The translations under genes and the position numbers were made by a program. DNA of 64,000 bases from contig OY776119.1 in NCBI GenBank assembly GCA_963675135.1, positions 67,863,727 to 67,927,726 on the forward strand, in the 5' to 3' direction. Of the stretch, positions 55,648-64,000 are shown in pieces. The stretch's first letter is position 1; each line of letters starts with the position of its first letter. The stretch comes from Galeopsis tetrahit (lineage: Eukaryota; Streptophyta; Magnoliopsida; Lamiales; Lamiaceae). The notes under the pieces are model-generated. The model saw nothing but the letters and a program-made list of their open reading frames with translations, did not search any database and had not been told where the DNA came from.

Positions 55648-56017
55648 TAGTGCTGTTATTCGAACCGAGCTTTAACGAGACTCGGCCCAGCTCGACTCGT
55701 TAAGGCTCGATAAGGCTCGGCTCGTTTAGCTTAATGAGCCGAGCTCGAGCTCGTTAAATACTCGATTTACTAACGAGTCGGCTCGAGCTCGACTTGTTAG
55801 GCTCGATAACTAATTTTTTGTAAAACTTTCCATTAGGCTCGTTAGACTCGGCTCGACTCGATAGGCTCGTTAAGCTCGCTAGACTCGTTAACGAGTCGAG
55901 CCGAGCTCAATTTTTTACTCGGTAATGTTATCGAGCCGAGCTCGGCTCGATAAGAGCTCGAGTCGAGTTCGAACCTCAAATACTCGGCTCGACTCAGCTT
56001 GAATAACGGCTCTACAG
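55648..56017. mobile_element. hAT-like MITE, about 370 bp
   Basis: The ends TAGTGCTGTTATTCG and, on the other strand, TAGAGCCGTTATTCA are inverted matches. TCGCATA flanks both sides (55641-55647 and 56018-56024); an eighth base would mismatch, so the exact right edge is uncertain by one or two bases. The interior is a dense mixture of GAGCTCG and CGGCTCG words in both orientations. No coding capacity. Confidence 0.65.
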
Positions 56018-57114
56018 TCGCATAAGATCCGCGAGATTTTATGTCTTCTTCCTAATTTGTGCTAATACTGTAGTACTTCTTATTTACAATATTGCACGTA
56101 AGTTTCTCTCTTAAAAATTAGAGTTTCTGTTATAAAAAAAGGGACTAACTTATTGAACTTAAAAATAATAATTTTTTTAGTAATTTTTTCAAGATACAAA
56201 ACATTTTATTAATGGGTAACACTTGTGTGCATCGTATGCACCATACCCCCTAATTTTAATTTTAATTTTTTATTTATATTTTACTTATACCCACTAATTT
56301 AATAAGTTCACCCATAAATCATATTTTTATTGCAGTTATCTGCACCCACTCATTTTATGAATTCACCCATCAAATCATTTTTTTTACAACTACACCCGCT
56401 CATTTTATGAGTTCACTCCCAAATTATTTTTTTACCACAATTATCTGCACCCGCTCATTTTATGAGTTCACCCCCATATTATATTTATACTGCAGTTATC
56501 TGCACCCAAAAATCATATTTTTATTGCAGTTATCTGCACCCACTCATTTTATGAATTCACCCATCAAATCATTTTTTTTACAACTACACCCGCTAATTTT
56601 ATGAGTTCACCCCAAATTATTTTTTTACCACAATTATCTGCACCCGCTCATTTTATGAGTTCACCCCCATATTATATTTATACTACAATTATCTACACCC
56701 ACTCACTTTATGAGTCCGCCCCAAATTATCTACACCCGCTCATTTTATGAGTTCACCCCCAAATATTTTTTAAAAAAATAATTACATTTAAAAAACTATA
56801 TTATCTTTTTATTAGTTTACACAAAATATAATAAAATCAACCCTAATTTATACATTTACAATTTGCAGTCGAGTTACCTTTTATTCACCACTAAATCACC
56901 CATGTTTTTAAAAATAAAATCCTAAAAATATAATTAAAAAAAACTATCGAAATTAGTCTCAAATCTCAATTTTTTTTCTTTTTAATTTTTTTTTCCATTT
57001 TCAGTTTTTATTCTAAACTTTTTATTTCTTCATTTTTTTCCAACTTTTTTTTTCTTTAGTATTTTTCAAAATTTTAATATAAAATAATATTATATGTATG
57101 ATTTTATTATAGTC

Positions 57115-57720
57115 GCTAATACAATAAATAATAACCAGTAATACTATAAACAATAATCAGTAATACCATTAATAATAATTAATAATATCTTATACAATAA
57201 CAAATAATTGCACACATATAATTATATTCAATAATACCAGAACCAATTATTAGTAATACCACGAATAGTAATCGGTAATACCATTAATATTAATCAGTAA
57301 AATTTTATACAATAATTTCACACATCTAATTATATAAAGTAATACCAAAAAATAATTATCAGTAATACCATGAAGGCATGAACAGTAATTAGTAATACCA
57401 TGAACATTGATCATTAATATCTTATACAATAACAAATAATTTCACAAATCAAATTATATTCAGTAATACCAAAAACAATTATCAGTAATACCATAAACAA
57501 TAATGTATAATACCATAAATAATAATAATAATAATCAGTAATGCCTTAAGCAATAAAAAATAATTCCACACAATTAGTAATACCACAAACAATAACCAGT
57601 AATACCACAATTAATAATCAATAATACTGTAATCAATAATCATTAATATTAATTCAATAGTGTATTAATAGTAATACCACAATCAATAAATAATAATACC
57701 AATACCAATAACAATAATAT
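57115..57720. repeat. Degenerate AATACCA/CAATAATCAGT tandem array
   Basis: Units of roughly 25-35 bases built from CAGTAATACCA and AACAATAAT repeat about twenty times with many variants. This is an AT-rich minisatellite inside the Mutator-like element. The units are too variable and AT-rich to be a CRISPR or coding array. Confidence 0.6.
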
Positions 57721-57759
57721 CATAAAAAGTGGAGGGAGTGCAGATCGGGGTGTACTGAA

Positions 57760-58390
57760 GAAAATAGGGGGTGCACATTACCAATCCCAATTGAAGAGAA
57801 CCCTAGCCAAATAGAAGGGCACCCTAGGTCAGCAGTCCACGCCTGTGATTTCATCAACAAGGTCACCGACTCCGAGTGCCGGCCGATCAGAGATCCATCG
57901 ACAACATACTCACAGTCCTCCGTCGGACCGTCGTCAACCGGAGGAAGAAGCTGCGCAGGAGCATGGTGAAGAAGACGAAGCAATGTAGCTTCGATTTGGA
58001 CAAAGATGAACAACGAGAGCGAAGCGGCATCGACCTGAGTGTTGCAGGCGAGCGCCATTGATGTCGGAGAAGCTCCTGGATCGCAAACACAAAAGAGATT
58101 GATCGAAGCAGTCGCGTCGGTGGTCGAAATGAGTAGAGGTTTTCGGCCGCCATGGATCGTGGACGAGATGGAAGACGATGTCGATTGTCATGGAATTGAA
58201 GAATCGCGATTGCGATTTGAGAAGGGGTCTTGGGCTTCAGCGTCCGGGACGGAAGCGCCGCCGTCGCCGTGGAAGGGGTGGTCGGATATGGTGGTGGTTG
58301 GGTCACCCACCGACCGACATGGATTTTCGACAGGTCCTTTACTCATCAAATTAAAATTGAAATTCAGGTGCCTCGCCGATCGACTATAAT
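57760..58390. other. GC-rich core, possible captured gene fragment
   Basis: Both strands have open frames of 60-139 codons. The plus-strand frame at 58039-58389 has acidic and basic residues in gene-like proportions (MEDDVDCHGIEESRLRFEKG). No known domain is recognised and no intact gene is seen. The sharp GC change inside an AT-rich TIR element suggests captured host DNA. Confidence 0.35.
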
Positions 58391-59113
58391 AAAATCATAC
58401 CTATAATATTATTTTGTATTAAGATTAAAAAAATATACATGAAAAAAATGAAAAAGAAAGACAGGAAAAAAACATAAAAAAAACGAAGAAATAAAAAATT
58501 TGGAAAAAAAAATGAAAATGGGAAGAAAAAAGGAAAAGATGATGGGAAAAAATTTAAAAAGAAAAAAATCAAGATGACTTGGTGGTGAATCGACGGTAAC
58601 TCAACAATAACTCGTCTGCATATTGTAAATATATAAATTAGAGTTTATTTTATTATGTTTTGTGTAAATTAATAAAAAGATAATATAATTTTTTTAAATG
58701 TGATTATTTTTTAAAAAATATTTTGGGGTGAACTCATAAAATGAGCGGGTGCAGATAATCGTGATAAAACAATAATTTGGGAGTGAACTCATAAAATAGC
58801 GGGTGCAGATAACCGTGGTAAAAAAATGATTTGGGGGTGAACTCATAAAATGAGCGAGTACAAATAATGTGGTAAAAAAGATTTGGGGGTGAACTCATTA
58901 AATGTGCAAGTGTAGATAATAATAGTAAAAAATGATTTGAAAGGTGAACTAATTAAATGAATGGGTGCAAATAATTTGAAATAAAAATGATTTGAAAGGT
59001 GAACTAATTAAATGAATGGGTGCAAATAATTTGAAATTGAGGTATGCACCATGCATGCGAGTGCATACAAGTATTTGGCTTTATTAATTAATCCATATAA
59101 ATTGTAAATGCAG

Positions 59114-60704
59114 GATATGTTTATTGCAGGAATGGACACATTTGCAACAACAATCGAATGGACGATGTCCGAACTCATCAGACACCCACCAGTAATGAAG
59201 AAACTCAAGAAAGAACTCGAAACAGTCGTCGGACTCGACAATTTAGTGAACGAAACCCATCTCGATAAGCTCGAATACTTATACATGGTGATCAAAGAAG
59301 CGCTCCGTCTCCATCCAGTGGCGCCCCTGCTCATCCCCCACGAATCCATGGAAGATTGTGAGGTCCAAGGCTACCATCCTAAAAAAAGTCCCAAAACATT
59401 GTGAATGCATGGGCTATAATGAGAGATCCAAATGTATGGTCCGACCGGGATACGTTTGACCCGGAGAGGTTCGTCGCTGGGGATGTCGACCTAAAGGGGC
59501 TCGATTTTAGGCTCATACCGTTCGGGTCGGGCAGAAGGGGGTGCCCTGGAATGCAACTAGCACTTCAAGTGGTTAGATTGGTGGTGGCACAATTGGTGCA
59601 TTGCTTCGATTGGAAGGTTCCAGAAGGTATGCAACCGAGTGATTTGGACATGTCCGAGCAATTTGGGATAGTGACTAGAACTGTCAAAACGGGTTAACGG
59701 GACGGGCCGGTCCACAACCCACTTCAACCCGTCATTTTGCGGGTTTTGACGGGCCGGTCCATGGCGGGTACAGACTGAAAAATACTCAACCCAACCCATA
59801 GTGGGTTGCGGGTTAGTCCACGGGCTTTTTCATTATGTATTCATTTTTTTCTTTTTTTCACATTTATTATTATGGATATAATTACTAAAAATATAATTAA
59901 AATAAAATACAAATAATTTGGGATAATCTTTGATTAAACTCGCCCATACATCAATAATTTTAATCTCTTATAATCAGAAAGTAGACCTCAAATATAGTAT
60001 TATTTTGTTTAATTAACAAATCAATCGAACTAAAATTTAAACCTTTCAAATTGTTTAAATCCTTATTGTCAAAAGGGTAGAATCAATATATACTATTCAA
60101 TGAAAGATTAATTGACAAATCAACCCAACTATCACTAGCAAATATCAATTTGCAAACACACATCTCACCATACACTCCCTCAATATACGTATACTAATGA
60201 TAATTATGCTCTTATAAAGAAAAAATTAAAAAAGAGATTTAAATTACATCTCTTCCGAAGTCATGTGAATACATGGACGAAAATAGTGTATTCTCACTCT
60301 CAAATCTCAATTTTGTTTAATAGTATAATATTTTTACGATTTTGAATCTTGATTTAAAGTTGAATTAAATTTATAAATTTCTAGTTATCACATTTTTACT
60401 TACCATTTAACTTAAAAAAGAAAACATTACTTCTTTATTCAATCTTAAAAAATTAATTTTTTTTTTAAAACCCGCGGGCCAACCCGCCCCGTCCGCGGTC
60501 CAACCCGCCAAAACCCATGACCCATGCGACCTGGCCCGTACGGGCTCGCTTTTTAAACGGGTTTGAATTACTCAAACCAACCCACTATTTTTTATAGGCG
60601 GAGGCGGGCCGATCCAACGAGCCTAACTCATTTTAACAACTCTAATAGTGACTAACAAAGCTAAACCTTTGATAGCCATTCATAAGTATAGTCTGCGTAC
60701 TTAA
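59114..60704 (+). pseudogene. Cytochrome P450 (CYP736A/CYP71-like), 3' exon remnant
   Basis: Plant A-type P450s are ER-bound monooxygenases. The exon starts after AAATGCAG at the conserved intron position before the I-helix. It has AGMDTFATT (oxygen-binding I-helix), KEALRLHP (ExxR), FDPERF and the haem loop FGSGRRGCPG. Near 59380-59402 a one-base shift and a lost codon disrupt the frame between HP and NAWAIMRDPN. At 59676 a hAT-like MITE interrupts the last residues; the host frame resumes after it (NKAKPLIAIHK) and ends with TAA at 60702-60704. The first exon was not found in the window. The assignment to CYP736A is from overall resemblance. Confidence 0.85.
59676..60644. mobile_element. 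hAT-like MITE, 969 bp, in the P450 coding region
   Basis: The ends TAGAACTGTCAAAACGGG and, on the other strand, TAGAGTTGTTAAAATGAG are inverted matches. A perfect 8-bp duplication ATAGTGAC lies at 59668-59675 and 60645-60652. Subterminal regions are rich in GGGCGGGTT/AACCCGCC words; the middle is AT-rich with no gene. Confidence 0.9.
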
Positions 60705-61149
60705 TATATATGTATGCTCCTTTTCTAGATTTTGAATAATAAGTGCAGTATTACAAGATTGACAATTTCACTCTACGGATATAGAAAAGCAGGGAAAATT
60801 TCTCTCTCTAATTAAATTCTCTCTCGGGGAAATGTAACGCCAATTTGCACCCTTGCGTGAACAGTCCCCCAAAAAATAAATCATCACGCAAAATCCCTCG
60901 AAAATCTAGCTTAATCTTTATAAATCAATCTTAACCATCAGATTTATTCATTTTTGGGTATGATTTACCTAGGGTAATGATTGCCTAAATACCTGCTTGA
61001 GCCTAATCTTCATGGATTGGCCAATACTACCGCCCAGGATGGCTATTTCAATCCATCGCCTGGGTTCCTTGATCTCACACAATCACATCTCTCTCTTAGG
61101 ATTTGTGTTACTCTCTTCTTTGCTCTACTGTTTGAGCTCTCATCTTTCA

Positions 61150-62568
61150 ATGGCGGAACATCTTGATCCCCTCATGCAGAAGGTCACTCTAAAGGAAAAG
61201 GACAACCGAAAGGTCCCTATTCCTGATGCTGCACTTGCTCCAGAAAAATTCTTACTGCTGGGCACATTTACCATTCCTAGGAGATTCTCGGCCTCTGACA
61301 TTAGCTCCACCATGAAGAGGGTCTGGCGTACGGAGAAGAACGTGTCGGCTTACCAGGTGGGCGATGGGTTGTTTGTCTTTGAATTTGAGGATGTTGTGGA
61401 GTGCAACAAGGTCTATCACAGGCAGCCGTGGACTGTAAACCAATCTTGGTTTATCCTTGCGATACTCAATGGAATGGAAACGCAGGACGAGCTTGTTATT
61501 AGCAAGGTTCCCACCTGGGTTCAGATCCATGGTTTACAACTCCAGTCTATGACGGCGCCGGTGGGATGGACGATAGGTGGCCTGCTAGGAGAGGTACTGG
61601 AAGTAGATGCGTCGGAGGGAGGCTATGCTATTGGCCGATGTCTGAGAGTGAGGGTCCTACTGGACATCAGTAACCCTCTTATGTATGCAACAACCATGGA
61701 GGTTCAAGGTAAAACCCTTATCATTATGTTCCGTTATGAAAAACTGCTTGAATTATGTGTTAAATGTGGTGTGATAACCCACGTTGAAAAGGACTGTCCC
61801 CTTAAATATGGGGGAGCCGTGCATGATCCTGCATCGAAATACCCAAAATGGCTGAAAGCGGAAGGACAGAAACCAGTCCCCAAGGAGGAATGGCCGGTTC
61901 TTGAGCACATGCAGATGAATCCAGAGCCCCAACATGTGGTCACTCAGAGGGAGGTTATGGCCTTTCCAAGTTCAAGCTCAAATCCACCGGCATGCAAAAA
62001 AGCCCAACAGGTGGAAACTCAAAATATAAATTTGGGTATCTGGAAGGAGACAAGAGTGAGCCCAAACGTTACCAACACAGTATTCCATGAAGTCCCAACT
62101 TATGGAGATGAATCCTTTCTGGAGGCCATGTATGCTCAAAAAATGGGAAGCCAAAACAAGATCCAGTTCTTTCCTACAGAAATGATGCATTCTGCGATGC
62201 TTGGTGATCTCCACAAAGTCACCCAGGGAGTAAGCGAACAACCACTACCAGCTACAAAAGAGGAGGCAGCCCTTAACAGAGAGGTACGGAAGATCAAGAG
62301 AGTCATTACTCAGTCAACAACCATGGCGCAAAAGCTCTTCCCCCAAACCTTCATTCAGAACTCCCAGAAGAATTTTGTGGAGTCTAAGAAGAGAAACAGA
62401 CAGGATAATGGGAAGGGCAAAGCAGGCGAATCAAGTGGGGTGATCTGTCTTGATGGGGGAGCGAGTCCAGTTGGGAAAGGCAAGAAAAAGTCTAAAAGTG
62501 AGGAAGCTGATTCGGGATCAAACCCTAGGGCGGAGGCTGGAGATGATCAGCCCCGCCCAGCCACATGA
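61150..62568 (+). CDS. LINE ORF1 protein (DUF4283 and zinc knuckle)
   Basis: 472 residues from ATG 61150 (MAEHLDPLMQKVTLKEKD); the frame is open further left but lacks an ATG between 60997 and the hydrophobic stretch that fits a typical start. The first 190 residues match the DUF4283 fold of plant LINE ORF1 (FTIPRRFSASDISSTMKRVW, YHRQPWTVNQSWFIL, VPTWVQIHGL). A CCHC knuckle CVKCGVITHVEKDC follows near residues 202-215. The tail is basic and ends in an acidic/basic low-complexity tract. ORF1 binds LINE RNA. It overlaps ORF2 by ATGA. Confidence 0.85.
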   Translation: MAEHLDPLMQKVTLKEKDNRKVPIPDAALAPEKFLLLGTFTIPRRFSASDISSTMKRVWRTEKNVSAYQVGDGLFVFEFEDVVECNKVYHRQPWTVNQSWFILAILNGMETQDELVISKVPTWVQIHGLQLQSMTAPVGWTIGGLLGEVLEVDASEGGYAIGRCLRVRVLLDISNPLMYATTMEVQGKTLIIMFRYEKLLELCVKCGVITHVEKDCPLKYGGAVHDPASKYPKWLKAEGQKPVPKEEWPVLEHMQMNPEPQHVVTQREVMAFPSSSSNPPACKKAQQVETQNINLGIWKETRVSPNVTNTVFHEVPTYGDESFLEAMYAQKMGSQNKIQFFPTEMMHSAMLGDLHKVTQGVSEQPLPATKEEAALNREVRKIKRVITQSTTMAQKLFPQTFIQNSQKNFVESKKRNRQDNGKGKAGESSGVICLDGGASPVGKGKKKSKSEEADSGSNPRAEAGDDQPRPAT

Positions 62569-64000
62569 GTTGTGTTGTGTGGAATGCACGTGGTTTGGGG
62601 AGTAAGCGTGCATTCCAAGGGTTACGGCGACTTGTAGCCGATCTCAAACCCCACCTTTTGTTTATCTCTGAATCAAAAATTTCTGTTAACTTTGCTAGTT
62701 CTAGGAAGCATCTACTTAACTTTGACTTTTGTATGGGTGTTGATGCTGTGGGAACTAGAGGTGGATTGCTGTTATTTGCAACTAATGAAGTGAATGTTAA
62801 CTTGTGTTCTTATTCGCAGTCTCATATTGATTGTACTGTTACTTTCAACCAAAAAAATTGGAGGTTTACAGGCTTTTATAGGGAACCTGTTACACATCTA
62901 AGGCATATCTCATGGAAACTGTTGAAATCAATTAGAATGAGCCATAACTCAGACTTAAAGTGTCCTTGGATTGTGGGAGGGGACTTTAATGAAATCATCT
63001 GTCAAAAGGAGAAGAAGGGGGGGAGATTCAGTAGGGATAAACCTCATTCCCAGATACAAGCATTTAATGATATATTAAATGAGCTCTTCTTAAAAGATAT
63101 CAAAAGTAAGGGAGCTTTTCACTTGGTGGAACAGAAGAAGAGGAACTGATTTCATTCATGAGAGACTTGATAGATTTGTGGCAAATTCAGAATGGTTGGA
63201 GCTTTGGCCGCAGGCGGAGGCTAGAAATGGGGGTTTCTACGATTCTGACCATAGGGTGGTTATTCTGAACCTGGAAAGAGAGGCTACTTATGAAACACAA
63301 ATGGGAAAGGTGCCGAGATACTTTGAAAAAGCTTGGCTCCTAGAGGACGATTTTGATGAAGCTATGGAAAAAGCATGGGAGACTGGAAACAACAATGAGC
63401 CTGTGATTAAAAAACTGGAGTCATGTGGGGAGAAACTACATAGGTGGGCTACGAAAAAAGGGCATAACTACAAAAGGGAGATTCAAAAACTGGAAAGAAA
63501 AATTCCAGACATCTTGGAATCGAATGGAGACGTAATTGATGACCAAAAATTTAGGGAAATCAATGGGCACTTGCAAAAACTACAACAACAGGAGGAAATT
63601 AAATGGCACCAAAGGGCAAGACTAGCTTGGTTGGAGGAGGGAGACAGAAACACAGCTTACTTCCATAGGCAGGCTTCGGAGAGAAAACGGGTCAATTCTA
63701 TTAGGGGAATTAAGGATGAAAATGGAGTTAGGCAAGTGAGGGAAGGAGAAATCTTAAATGTGGTGCAAGATTACTACAAAAATCTCTTTACTTCAAAGGA
63801 TCCATCTATAGAGAATGTTCACAAGGTGACTTCCCAAATTACATCAGCCCTTACACATCAAATGCAAAGTACATTGGAGGAACCATTCATGGAGAAGGAG
63901 GTCCTCAAAGCTATGGCGGATCTTAAGGGAGGAAAAGCTCCTGGGCCTGATGGCCTTCCAGCTATGTTCTACCAACAAAACTGGCAAAGAGTTGGTAAGG
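62565..64000 (+). pseudogene. LINE ORF2 (endonuclease-reverse transcriptase), frameshifted and partial
   Basis: It starts at ATG 62565, overlapping the ORF1 stop. The AP endonuclease domain has VVWNARGLGS, FISESKI and GGDFNEI. Near 63110 the frame shifts by one base: the first frame ends at 63149, while another frame continues as LFTWWNRRRGTDFIHERLDR, reaches the SDH endonuclease motif and then the reverse transcriptase start (GKAPGPDGLPAMFY) at the window edge. The continuation is open from there to 64000. ORF2 nicks target DNA and copies LINE RNA; this copy is probably inactive because of the frameshift. Confidence 0.85.

Larger units (their letters stand above)
56214..59079. mobile_element. 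Mutator-like element, 2.9 kb, inserted in a P450 intron
   Basis: A perfect 9-bp duplication TTTATTAAT (56205-56213 and 59080-59088) flanks it, as expected for Mutator elements. The terminal 18 bases match at 13 positions: GGGTAACACTTGTGTGCA against GCCAAATACTTGTATGCA on the other strand. Subterminal arrays of CTGCACCCGCTCATTTTATGAGTTCACCCC run rightward at about 56335-56765 and inverted at about 58722-59040. A GC-rich core at about 57760-58390 differs sharply from the rest. No transposase is encoded. It lies just upstream of the P450 3' splice site. Confidence 0.8.
60800..64000 (+). mobile_element. L1-type LINE, truncated by the window end
   Basis: Two ORFs in LINE order (zinc-knuckle ORF1, endonuclease-RT ORF2) follow the P450 remnant. 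The true 5' end is not resolved; the start given is a guess within the non-coding 60705-61149, which holds no recognised gene. The element continues past 64000. Confidence 0.85.

Noticed and set aside
54976..56204. First exon of the P450 gene
   Set aside because: No open frame with a membrane anchor, proline hinge or other P450 N-terminal features was found here, so exon 1 is missing or lies elsewhere.
56335..57720. CRISPR-like repeat array
   Set aside because: Units are AT-rich, of variable length and imperfect, with no constant spacer size, and they lie inside a plant TIR element.
58384..58572. Phe-rich 62-codon minus-strand ORF
   Set aside because: It is the complement of an A-rich low-complexity tract in the Mutator-like element.

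Overview
This is plant nuclear DNA, most likely from an angiosperm with a repeat-rich genome and probably a eudicot. The window holds one intact host gene, one dying host gene, and a pile of nested transposons. Host evidence is a spliced NSA2 ribosome-biogenesis gene with plant-type introns and the remains of a plant A-type cytochrome P450 resembling CYP736A. I cannot name the species.

Layout. 1-1054: AT-rich flank with a direct repeat and a GCGATAT-rich repeat. 1055-3469 (minus): complete nine-exon NSA2 gene; its first coding exon is only the ATG. 3615-4488: Mutator-like TIR element in the NSA2 promoter, carrying GC-rich exon-like DNA. 4522-5139: hAT-like MITE with an 8-bp target duplication. 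5148-7212: mostly unassigned. 7428-39206: MULE transposase gene (MuDR type) with a partial tandem copy. It is split by retrotransposon B (8016-36625, minus), and B is itself split by retrotransposon A (9400-24362, plus). 39238-54441: retrotransposon C (minus). 54948-54975: Helitron-type 3' terminus. 55648-56017: second hAT-like MITE. 56214-59079: large Mutator-like element with inverted subterminal arrays and a GC-rich core. 59114-60704: P450 pseudogene with a third hAT-like MITE (59676-60644) in its coding region. About 60800-64000: plant L1-type LINE running off the right edge.

Retrotransposons. A, B and C are Ty1/copia elements of Sirevirus type: long LTRs, an initiator-Met tRNA primer site, gag with one CCHC knuckle, pol in the order protease-integrase-RT-RNase H, and a very large extra ORF between pol and the 3' LTR. 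Perfect 5-bp target duplications (AAGTC for B, CACTT for A, GAATA for C) fix every boundary. By-eye LTR divergence is about 2% for B, 0.4% for A and 0.3% for C, which agrees with the nesting. C has intact gag and pol but a deletion in its 3' ORF. A has intact gag and 3' ORF but one nonsense codon in RNase H. B is full of stops.

Most interesting. (1) The extra 3' ORF has conserved N- and C-terminal domains in all three families and no visible membrane segment; in A and C it carries a clear ubiquitin-interacting-motif match and a long coiled coil. (2) Every LTR has a C-rich-loop hairpin near its U5 end whose stem changes sequence between families but keeps its pairing. (3) The gag-pol junction keeps an in-phase TTGCAG, resembling a 3' splice site, although the gag/pol frame relation differs between elements.
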